28,053 nucleotides of DNA from a virus: the IMG/VR virus record IMGVR_UViG_3300032282_000408, positions 1-28,053 of that record; one strand, given 5' to 3'. The translations under genes and the position numbers were made by a program. The notes beneath the pieces are model-generated. The model was not told the origin of the DNA. It saw nothing but the letters and a program-made list of their open reading frames with translations, and made no database searches. This document shows positions 9,557-17,800 of this stretch, piece by piece. The number at the start of each line of letters is the position of its first letter. The stretch's first letter is position 1.

Positions 9557-12500
9557 ATGTCCTGTACCGCAGCAGACCTGATCAACATCCAACCGCTCAC
9601 TCTGTCCGATACCTTCTCGACTTGGTTCGACAGGACGAATGAGGTCATTCAGGCTGCAAACGCCCTGAACATCTACGACATCGGCTTGGGTGCCACGAGC
9701 GGTCTGTTCATCGAATCGGGCTGCTCGGGTGGCTACTACAACGGCTACGCCCTCATGTCGGTGAATGTCGGTGCGGGCTTGGGCATCGGCTCGGGATCGT
9801 TCACGAACAATGTCAACAAGGTCGTCGTCGATGCGCTCCTGCTTGGGGACTTGGGCACGGGTGCGAGTGCCAATCCTGCCACGGACGACTACATCATCGT
9901 CTCGGACAAGAGCGACACTAGGCAGGGCGCATATGGCACCCCGAAGCGGACGACTGCCAACAGGATGCTTCCGCCCGTGGTCACCTTCGGTCCCTCGGGC
10001 AACGGTTCGTTCACGATCCAAGGCGATGTGAACATCATCGGCAACCTGAATGTCGCCTCGACCGTCTCGTACATCGACTCGAACGATCTCCGCATCGAAG
10101 ACAAGGTCATCGAACTCGCCCTGAACCGATATTCCGAGTTCGTGGTTTCGGGTTCGGGATTCACCGCTCAGTCGTTCGTCGGTGGGCAGACCGCCTACTA
10201 CATCGACAGCGGCATTCCTTCCTCGGGGAACGCAACGACCATCGGAACCGTGCGAAATTGGTCGTCGGGGTCTAGCACCACGGGTTCGATTCAGATTCAT
10301 TCGTTCACGGTCGGAGGGGTCAGCGACTTCGTCCTCGGCGGCAAGTTGGTGGTCACGGGTGCGGCGGTCACTAGCGTCCTCACCGTCACTAGCAGTCCCG
10401 CCGAACACACCGACTACTACAGCGACGAACTGCTCACTCCCGCAGGTGTCGAGATCAAGGGCGCATCGGGCGACAAGACCTTCCTGTGGAACTACAGGAC
10501 ACCCGACACGCTCTCGACTTGGAACGCCTTCATGGCGAACACCAACCTCGGAGTGACGGGAGCGGCGAATTCGATCATCTCGTCCCGCTTCTCGTCGGTG
10601 GGCTACAACTCGGCAACGAACAACACCTTCACCTTCCAAGGTCAAGGTTCGTCGTACTCGAAGTTTGCGGTCGGCAGCGAGTTGTCGATGGAACACAGCC
10701 CTGCGGGTGCTGCGGGTGTCACCTTCGGGATCGTCGCCATCGGAAGCACGGGCACAACCTATCCGAACTCCACCGTCTATGCTTGGGTCAAGCGGTTCAA
10801 CGCCGACCAACTCGACGGCGCACACGCATCTACGGCGGCTACTGCATGGACGATTCCCGTCTCCCTCACGGACGGGCGTGTGCATGAGGACTTCATCCGT
10901 GCGGACGGCGTTCGCAAGGTGTTCTCGGTCACCAACAGCGGATTCGCCGTGGGCGATGTCGTCCGCATCTCTAGCGACGGTTCTCTCACCTTCGCCAAGG
11001 CGGACACGGTCGCCGCAGCCGAGGTCTTCGGCATGGTCGAGACTGTCCACGGCAGCAGGATTTCCGTCCTGAGCGAGGGATACATCACGGGACTCACGGG
11101 TGCGAGGATCAATGCCCTCAAGCCGCTTGTCACGGGAAATGTCTACTACCTGAGTGCCGCCGTGGGCGGAGGTCTGATCACGAATCCTGACGGAGGTGCG
11201 TATGCGCTCACCATCGGGCAGGTGCGCAGGGCAGTCCTCCTCGCCACCGATGGGGACAAGGGATATGTCACCGCATATGCGGGAACAGTCATCGGTGGCG
11301 GTACGCCGACCGATCTCGTCTACCTGCCGACCGTTGCGCCTGTCGGCAGCATTCAGCCCTATGCGGGTCTGACGAGCGGAATCCCGCAGGGTTGGCTCAT
11401 GTGCGATGGTGCCGCCTATGAGCAGAACAGCGTCCCCGACCTGTTCGAGGCTATCGCCCACACCTACTATGCAGTCGGCACGGTCGTCAACTCCTCCGTT
11501 CTCACGGTTGCGGACGATACTCGTGGACTCGCCGTGGACGATGCCCTCAAGATCACTTGGAGTACGGGATCGGTCGATGCCTTGGTGACTGCCGTCGATA
11601 CGGTGACCCGTGAGGTGACCATCGACTCGTCTGCGTTCACCTCGCTTGCTGCGGGGACTTCGCTGAAGGTCTACGGGCGCACCGTCTCGTCGGGTTCGGG
11701 TCGTTCTGTGTTCTTCCTCCCCGATCTCCGCCGCAGGACGGTGTTCGGAACCTCGTTCGGTGATGGACTTGCGGGCAGCGGCACGGTCACTCCGTCGATC
11801 TCGCTTGGAAACATCGGCGGTGATAGCGAAGTCGTGCTTGCTGCCGACAACCTCCCGCCGCACAGCCATAACTTGAATTCCACGGTTCAGACGGGTTCGG
11901 GTAGGTACGGTTCCTCGTCCGCACAGACGGGAACCACCGTCACGGGAACGGGCACCGAGCCGAATCCCTTCGACATCATGCCTCCGTATGTGTCGATGTA
12001 TTGGGTGATCCGCAGCGTCAAGACGCTTCCCGCCATCATCATCACGGGTCACAACCACGACAACTCGTACATCCGCTACGACATCCCGCACACCACGGGT
12101 GCAGGTGCGGCAAGGACGCTCGACTCGGCTGACCGTGAGCAGTTCCGTGCGAACGCACAGGCGTTGAGCAAGGAGAGCGACGACTCGACCTCGGGATTCC
12201 TCGGAGTCGGCAACGGGCTACAGGTGACGGGGAGCGTCGTGGTCGTGGATGGTGGTCTTGATGTCCAATATGCCTCACGGTTGGGTAATAAACTGACGGT
12301 GACGGGCAGTAATGGATTTGAAGTTCTTTCTATGGTCACTCCTTCTGTCCATCCACAGAAGGAATGGGGTGAATATGGAGTCCGATACAATTCACCTGAT
12401 GTGGATTACAATTCAGGACAAATCAGGCTTCTGTCTGAAGTGCCGACCATCGTCTTGTTCAGCCCCACGGGAAGTGTCGGTGAAGAATCGAACAATGATA

Positions 12501-13180
12501 ATAGGGGAAGGATTTCCCATTACGGCAGTCAGCATCCTACGCTGACACCCGAGGAAGGTCTGGCTCTGCTCACCGCAAGCATCGGATTCTCGCAACGAGG
12601 CGGAGGTGCGTTGGGTGCGGATGGCGTTGCGCTGAATGCGGCTCTCGGGGAGCATGAATTCCGAGTCGGCATCAACATCAACGGTAGGAGTGATGGATAT
12701 GTCTACTCCGAGGACACGGCTCTTCTGATCTCTAGGAAGGACACGGATCTCAAGGGAAACGGCAGCATCAAGTACAGGTTGCCGAAGTTGCTTCCGACAT
12801 ACAACTCAACTGTTGCGAACAACAGCGTTCTGATCAATCCGAGCGGTGAATTGCGATTGGGGCCTGTTGATACTGTTGGTACTGTTGCGGTTCAGGTGTG
12901 GAATGGAACATTCGATGGTCCCGATGACAGAGGCACCGTTGTAATGCCAGCGAATACGGCAAGTTCAAATGGGATTTTTGCAATAGTCAACACTACCGAC
13001 ATAGCGGTAAAAGGTGCAGGCACATGGAACGGTTACATCTCCGTGAGAAACACTCCAGGTGGCGACACATATTCAACCTTCACTCCGTTTGTAAACAAGA
13101 CTACGAACGGTGTGATACGAATTCTTACAGGAACTTTTTCAAATTGCAGCGTCTTGGTTCACGCATATAGGATCGACTAA
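9557..13180 (+). CDS. Tail fibre with phage collar domain, gp12/gp10-like
   Basis: This 1207-residue fibre begins at an ATG four bases after the small protein's stop. The N-terminal DTFSTWFDRTNEVIQAAN segment is a probable attachment helix seen at the start of many T4-like fibres. Beta-rich shaft sequence follows to about residue 590. A tail-collar domain comes next: VGSIQPYAGL with WLMCDG (about 594-620), FFLPDLRRRTVFG (about 719), PPHSHNL (about 766-772) and MPPYVSMYWVIR (about 808). The HSH pair resembles the His-X-His metal-binding site in T4 short and long tail fibres. A second HNHDNSY motif lies near residue 832. From about residue 900 the sequence changes in base composition and probably forms the receptor-binding tip. 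Its stop overlaps the next ATG (TAATG). Short tail fibre or side fibre is the likely role; the receptor is unknown. Confidence 0.85.
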   Translation: MSCTAADLINIQPLTLSDTFSTWFDRTNEVIQAANALNIYDIGLGATSGLFIESGCSGGYYNGYALMSVNVGAGLGIGSGSFTNNVNKVVVDALLLGDLGTGASANPATDDYIIVSDKSDTRQGAYGTPKRTTANRMLPPVVTFGPSGNGSFTIQGDVNIIGNLNVASTVSYIDSNDLRIEDKVIELALNRYSEFVVSGSGFTAQSFVGGQTAYYIDSGIPSSGNATTIGTVRNWSSGSSTTGSIQIHSFTVGGVSDFVLGGKLVVTGAAVTSVLTVTSSPAEHTDYYSDELLTPAGVEIKGASGDKTFLWNYRTPDTLSTWNAFMANTNLGVTGAANSIISSRFSSVGYNSATNNTFTFQGQGSSYSKFAVGSELSMEHSPAGAAGVTFGIVAIGSTGTTYPNSTVYAWVKRFNADQLDGAHASTAATAWTIPVSLTDGRVHEDFIRADGVRKVFSVTNSGFAVGDVVRISSDGSLTFAKADTVAAAEVFGMVETVHGSRISVLSEGYITGLTGARINALKPLVTGNVYYLSAAVGGGLITNPDGGAYALTIGQVRRAVLLATDGDKGYVTAYAGTVIGGGTPTDLVYLPTVAPVGSIQPYAGLTSGIPQGWLMCDGAAYEQNSVPDLFEAIAHTYYAVGTVVNSSVLTVADDTRGLAVDDALKITWSTGSVDALVTAVDTVTREVTIDSSAFTSLAAGTSLKVYGRTVSSGSGRSVFFLPDLRRRTVFGTSFGDGLAGSGTVTPSISLGNIGGDSEVVLAADNLPPHSHNLNSTVQTGSGRYGSSSAQTGTTVTGTGTEPNPFDIMPPYVSMYWVIRSVKTLPAIIITGHNHDNSYIRYDIPHTTGAGAARTLDSADREQFRANAQALSKESDDSTSGFLGVGNGLQVTGSVVVVDGGLDVQYASRLGNKLTVTGSNGFEVLSMVTPSVHPQKEWGEYGVRYNSPDVDYNSGQIRLLSEVPTIVLFSPTGSVGEESNNDNRGRISHYGSQHPTLTPEEGLALLTASIGFSQRGGGALGADGVALNAALGEHEFRVGININGRSDGYVYSEDTALLISRKDTDLKGNGSIKYRLPKLLPTYNSTVANNSVLINPSGELRLGPVDTVGTVAVQVWNGTFDGPDDRGTVVMPANTASSNGIFAIVNTTDIAVKGAGTWNGYISVRNTPGGDTYSTFTPFVNKTTNGVIRILTGTFSNCSVLVHAYRID
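12262..13180 (+). other. Composition-shifted fibre tip segment
   Basis: The last 900 or so bases of the first fibre gene are visibly richer in A and T, with third positions such as AAT, GAA, ATT, GTT and ACT that the rest of the window uses sparingly. Three tetranucleotides otherwise avoided except where the amino acids force them appear here: CTGG at 12560, GGCC at 12861 and CCAG at 12947. The frame stays open through to the shared TAATG stop/start. This suggests a recently acquired receptor-binding tip. The left edge is approximate. Confidence 0.6.
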
Positions 13181-13521
13181 TGGCGGTCACGATCAACAGG
13201 GACATGGATCAGGGAGCCAACTTCTCGTTCACCCACACGGTGAAGGGGACGGACGGCTATCCCCTCGACATCTCGACGGGATACACCGCCTATGCGCAGA
13301 TGAGAAAGTTCTACTCGTCCTCCACGGCGGTGAATCTCGACGCTGCGATCACGGGAACCACGGGTCAGGTCACGGTCAGCCTCGGTGCGACCGCCACCGC
13401 AGCCGTGAAGGGCGGGGTTTGGTTCTACGACCTCGAACTCCACTTGAACGGCAGCGCAAGCGTCACCCGTGAGGTGCAGGGCATGATCACGGTCTACCCC
13501 GAGATCACGAAAATTCCGTGA
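13180..13521 (+). CDS. Small beta-rich virion protein next to fibre
   Basis: This 113-residue protein starts on the last base of the preceding stop (TAATG), which implies coupled translation. It reads as a single beta-rich domain: DMDQGANFSFTHTVKG, then a Thr/Ala-rich centre, GGVWFYDLELHLNG, and a closing VQGMITVYPEITKIP. Proteins of this size and pattern (inherent unit 'A.IR.....A....F', closing 'G.vtv.p.vT') lie beside fibres in other phages and are usually labelled virion structural proteins. It could be an attachment or accessory domain for the fibre. The function is not established. Codon use returns to the G+C-rich pattern straight after the A+T-shifted fibre tip. Confidence 0.7.
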   Translation: MAVTINRDMDQGANFSFTHTVKGTDGYPLDISTGYTAYAQMRKFYSSSTAVNLDAAITGTTGQVTVSLGATATAAVKGGVWFYDLELHLNGSASVTREVQGMITVYPEITKIP

Positions 13522-13531
13522 GTCCGTGAGT
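13516..13531 (+). repeat. Tandem 8-bp direct repeat CCGTGAGT x2
   Basis: Two adjacent copies of CCGTGAGT span the stop codon of the small beta-rich gene (TGA at 13519-13521). This may be a small local duplication at the edge of the only sizeable intergenic gap in the window. Confidence 0.7.
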
Positions 13532-13534
13532 TTT

Positions 13535-13554
13535 GGGCGGGTCTTTCGGGCGGG
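13535..13554 (+). other. Predicted G-quadruplex / direct repeat GGGCGGGT
   Basis: Four GGG runs with loops C, TCTTTC and C fit the standard G3N1-7 four-tract rule on the + strand. The same bases are two copies of GGGCGGGT spaced 13 nt start to start. The element lies just after the stop of the small beta-rich gene and just before a weak late-promoter-like site and the glycosyltransferase. It would be present in the mRNA. It may act at the 3' end of the upstream message, but there is no U-tract as in an intrinsic terminator. Confidence 0.6.
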
Positions 13555-13558
13555 TTCC

Positions 13559-13565
13559 ATACATA
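13559..13565 (+). promoter_or_regulatory. Weak late-promoter-like site (ATACATA)
   Basis: ATACATAAC stands 37 nt upstream of the glycosyltransferase ATG in the 81-nt gap. It differs from the CTAAATA core by two bases and shares TACATAA with the site upstream of the tail tube gene. It could give this gene its own late transcript. A GGAGAA ribosome-binding site at 13588-13593 follows. Low certainty. Confidence 0.3.
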
Positions 13566-13602
13566 ACGGCACAGTCCGTTTTGCAATGGAGAACGCATCG
13601 CA

Positions 13603-14799
13603 ATGAGCCAAGCCACGCTTGCCCCCGCCGCCCCCGTCTCTGCCCCCACCTTCGCCCCGACCGCCAACAGGAACAAGACGATCACGCTCTGCATGATCGT
13701 GAAGAACGAGTCGCATGTCATCGAAAGGTGCCTCGCCTCGGTGCTTCCCGTGATCGACCATTGGGTCATCGTGGACACGGGTTCGACTGACGGGACGCAG
13801 CAGAAGATCAAGGACTTCTTCGAGCGCAACGGCATCGACGGCGAACTCCATGAGATTCCGTGGAAGGACTTCGGCTACAACCGCTCCGAGGCACTCCGTC
13901 TCGCCCAAGCCACGGACACGGACTATGCGTTGATGATCGACGCAGACGAAATCCTCGTGTTCGAGCAGGGCTTCGACCCCATCGCCTTCAAGAACAACCT
14001 CACCGCCGACCTGTACAACATCTTCGCACAGTTCGGTCAGACCCGATACCACCGTCCCCAACTGACGAGCAACAAGAAGCGGTTCTACTACCGTGGCATC
14101 CTCCACGAGTATGTGGACTGCCACGATCCCATCGGAACCCGTGACTTCGCCCGTGGGTTTATGAACACCCCGATTCAGGACGGCGCACGGTCGAGCGATC
14201 CCGAGAAGTACAAGAAGGATGCCGTCCGCTTCGAGGAAGCCCTTGCATCGGGCACGGTCGAGGAGAAGGACTTCAACCGCTACCACTTCTACCTCGCTCA
14301 GTCCTACCGTGACTCGCAGCAATGGGAGAAGTCCCTCGAAGCCTACCTCAAGAGGGCTGACTTGGGCGGTTGGAACGAGGAGGTCTTCTACTCGCTCTAT
14401 CAGGCGGGTCGGATCATGGAAATCCTTGAGAAGCCCGTGGACAACATCATTCAACTCTACTTCAAGGCGTATCAGGTCGCCCCTTGGAGGGCGGAGAGCC
14501 TGTGGGCTGCGGCTCGTCTCTGCCGTGCGTTCAGCCGCTTCGACCAAGGCTACCGCTTCGCCAAGCAGGGACTCAAGATTCGATACCCCGAGGGTGCGCT
14601 CTTCGTGGGTCAGGGCATCTACGAATGGGCTTTGCTCGACGAGTTCGCCATCGCCGCCTATTGGACGGGCAACTACCGTGAGGCGAGGATTGCGGGAGGT
14701 CAGTTGCTCAACGACAAGAAGTTCCCCGAGGATCAGAGGGAGCGCATCGAAGCCAACCTCAAGTTCTCCACCGATGCGCTTCTGTCAGAGGGCGGCTGA
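13603..14799 (+). CDS. GT2 family glycosyltransferase with helical-repeat tail
   Basis: This 398-residue enzyme has a family 2 glycosyltransferase (GT-A fold) domain at about residues 26-130. LCMIVKNESHVIERCL and IVDTGSTDGT (56-65) form the nucleotide-sugar site, GYNRSEAL (91-98) follows, and IDADE (112-116) supplies the DxD-type metal-binding acids. After residue 200 the sequence is helical with TPR-like spacing (FYLAQSYRDSQQWEKSLEAY, then further pairs to about 370), which may bind a protein partner. The first 20 residues are a loose Ala/Pro-rich leader. No signal peptide or membrane segment is seen, so it should act in the host cytoplasm. GGAGAA stands nine bases before the ATG. It lies between two tail-fibre genes inside a structural block, so modification of fibre, other virion protein or host surface sugar is possible. 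Donor and acceptor are unknown. Confidence 0.85.
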   Translation: MSQATLAPAAPVSAPTFAPTANRNKTITLCMIVKNESHVIERCLASVLPVIDHWVIVDTGSTDGTQQKIKDFFERNGIDGELHEIPWKDFGYNRSEALRLAQATDTDYALMIDADEILVFEQGFDPIAFKNNLTADLYNIFAQFGQTRYHRPQLTSNKKRFYYRGILHEYVDCHDPIGTRDFARGFMNTPIQDGARSSDPEKYKKDAVRFEEALASGTVEEKDFNRYHFYLAQSYRDSQQWEKSLEAYLKRADLGGWNEEVFYSLYQAGRIMEILEKPVDNIIQLYFKAYQVAPWRAESLWAAARLCRAFSRFDQGYRFAKQGLKIRYPEGALFVGQGIYEWALLDEFAIAAYWTGNYREARIAGGQLLNDKKFPEDQRERIEANLKFSTDALLSEGG

Positions 14800-14806
14800 C
14801 AGCCGC
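14792..14806 (+). other. Perfect inverted repeat GCGGCT-GAC-AGCCGC
   Basis: A 6-bp G+C-rich stem with a 3-nt loop covers the glycosyltransferase stop codon (TGA 14797-14799) and touches the CTAAATA site. No run of T follows, so it is not a standard intrinsic terminator. It could protect the 3' end of the upstream message or slow polymerase before the fibre transcript starts. Confidence 0.5.
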
Positions 14807-14812
14807 TAAATA
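14806..14812 (+). promoter_or_regulatory. Putative late promoter (CTAAATA)
   Basis: GCTAAATAG lies seven bases after the glycosyltransferase stop and 31 nt upstream of the second fibre ATG. A start of transcription six or seven bases downstream leaves a leader with GAGGA at 14829-14833, ten bases before the ATG. Confidence 0.65.
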
Positions 14813-14843
14813 GTGGGAGCCGCCCAATGAGGAACTACCACTA

Positions 14844-17800
14844 ATGGCATTCAGCGCAATCCCGATCTTCCCCACCGAGAGCAGCAGCGTCAGGGGCAGC
14901 AGGATACTCAAGACTTGGACGGTGCCCCTCGGGCATCCGTTCGTGGTCGGCAGCATCGTGACCTACACGGGCGGCGTGACGGGATTCGCACTCGGTCGTG
15001 CGAACAGTCTCGGCGGCAGTCAGACGGTCGGTGTGGTCGAGGAGATCGGGGATCAGACCATAACGGTCGTGTATCAAGGCGACATCGACTTCTCGGGCTA
15101 CAGCCTGAATGTCGATGACGGCAACACGAGCCTCACCGCAGGAACGGTCTACTACCTGTCCCCGACGAACTCGGGATACCTTGCGGCGCAGCGTCCTTCG
15201 GATGGGTTGTCGTATGTGCAGCCTGTCCTCGTCGCCACGAACTCGAACAAGGCTGTGGTGGTCAACTCGCTCTCTCAAGCGAGTTCCTCGGCATCGGTGT
15301 TCAGTCCCGTGGGCACCATGCTCCCGTGGGCGGGCAGTCAGTACACGGTTCCCTCGACTTGGCGCATGTGTGACGGCGAGGCTGTTCGCAAGACCGCAGC
15401 CAATCCCTCCGACAATGTTGACTACTCGACCCTCTACGGAGTAGTGGGGGACAAGTACAGGGTCACGGGAATCGCATCCTCTACCACGGGACCAAGTGGG
15501 AACCCGTACCGTGACATCGTCATTTCGTTCTCTAGCGAGGGTCACGAGGACTATACGCCGATCTCGGCGCACGGACTCGTGAGTGCCTACGGCAACGACA
15601 CCTACAAGGACTACAAGATCGGATGGGGCGGCACGAACGACTATGCCGTGGCAAGCCTCACGGCGGCTTCCTCGGGAACGGTCAGGTTCCAATTCCGCTC
15701 GGCATACCCAGGCACCTCGGTTGTCAACTTCCTCGGAGCCTCGCCTAGCGGCATCGTCACGGTCCAATCGCTCTCGACGGGAGAGGTTTCGGGCTACACC
15801 TCGCAGCGGTTCTTCATCCCCGACATGCGGGGTCGTACCGTGTTCGGCGTGGGCTATTCGTCGGGTCTGTCGGAACTGAACCGTGGTCAGATCGGTGGAG
15901 ACGACACGCACCTCCTCACCACGGACGAGATTCCCGACCACAACAACAAGTACTACGCCTCGCAGTCGGTGGGTAGCGGTGGTGCAGGAACCCGCCGCAC
16001 GATTGATGCGGGCACCCGAACCACGGATTCGTTCGAGACGCTCGACGCAGCGTACACCGCAGACAATGTGGCGATCAGCATGATGCCGCCGTATGTGGCG
16101 GCGAATTGGATCATCCGCCACCGTCAGTTCGAGGGAGTGGGGATCGAAGTCGGTCCCCAAGGAGCGCAAGGCGCAACGGGAAGCGGTGCCACGGGTGCGA
16201 TTGGCTCCACGGGTGCCACGGGTCGTGGGGTGCAGAACTTCGGTCTGTCGGGCGGCGGCTACCTCGTGGGCGAGTACATCTTCGCCAACGGAACCACGCA
16301 GGGCTTCATCGTCGGATGGGTGGTCGGTTCAACGGGCACGAACGGAACGAACGGAACGACGGGACCAACGGGACCGAAGCCGCCGATCATCTTCAGCGGT
16401 CAACCGACCCTCGACCGAATCTACTTCGCAGCCTCCTCCAACTTCAAGGATGGCATCCTAGGCAACCCCGCTGCGGGGATTCTGCCTCCGTACAACCTCT
16501 CGACGGATGGGCTGTTCCCAACCGACTTCACCTACGGAATGTCGGTGCTGAGTGCCACGGGCATCGCACCCGAGGCGAGGGGTGCGTTCTACTTCCGTGA
16601 CCCTGCCAACATCCCGAACGAGTACACCTTCACCTACGGCTCGACCGAGGCGAAGCCGAGCAATCCGAATGAGCCGATCAGCCGTGACAGGGTCAACAAC
16701 CTGTCCGTGATCAACAACGGTGCGGAGGCTTTGGGAACCCCCCTCGCCATCATCTTGACTCCAGGCGTCTACACGATGGACAAGCCGTGGTTCAACCACA
16801 TCTCCCGTGACCTCTACATCGGGGCGGAGAACAACACGGTCGTCACGCAGACGGTCAAGGGAGTCACGATCCTGCCCTCGTATCTCTCCACGGGTGCGAC
16901 GAGCGTCAGCGGATTCGCCATGCGTTTCAACATCGGCACGGGTCAGTCGATGGTCGCCGCCACGGGTTCGGCTCTCGTGGTGAAGCCTCCCTTCACGATC
17001 ACCAACGGTCTGACGGGCGCATTCGGTCTTTCCGCATCCATCGACGGAATGACGGCGGGAGTTGCGGGCTTCTTCAACCGTGTTGCGGGCGCATATGTCG
17101 TGAGGGGCATCAGCGGCAGCACGATGACCGTCGATGTCCGAAACGAGGGTGGGTTGACTTGGACGGCGTACCTCAACAACACCTACACGAACTACCTCAA
17201 CACCCTTGATGTGTACCGTGTGACCGTCCATACGACCTCGCAGGGCGGTGCGCTCTTCACAGACCGCAACACCCGCACATTCGTCGGAGATTGGTCGATC
17301 CTCGGAACCGACATGGACGGTATCGCCCTCGTCAACGATGCGGGTGCCACGACCCTCAGCGATCCGAGCCTGTCGGGGACGAACCCAAACGGACAATGGT
17401 CGAACGCCACCGCCATTCAGACGGACGGAGGCATCGTCCGTGCCAAGGGCTGCGCCATCGTGGGCTATCCCGTTGCGGCACACGCCTACAACGGGGGTTC
17501 GATCACGCTCGGACATTGTGCGGTCAGCAACTCGTACTACGGATTCGCCCTCGACAGCGGTGCGAACGGCAGGGTAGAGGGAACCGTCATCTCCCATACT
17601 GCGATCCCCGTGATTGCGGAGAACGCCACGAATGTGACCTTGACGCACGACCTCGTCAACGGCGGCAAGACCGCCTTGGTCGGCAACAAGGGTTCCGTCT
17701 GCGCCATCAACTCCAACCTTGAGGTCGGTAGCACCAACATCATCGGTGCGGGCATCTTTGCGGAGAATGCGAATGTCAAGATTCGACCGTTCACCCGCAT

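Noticed and set aside
9536-12091. Minus-strand open frame of 851 residues
   Set aside because: It mirrors the codon pattern of the fibre gene on the + strand, is Arg/Asp/Val-rich with no recognisable motif, and lacks a start signal. Long antisense frames are expected in G+C-rich coding DNA.
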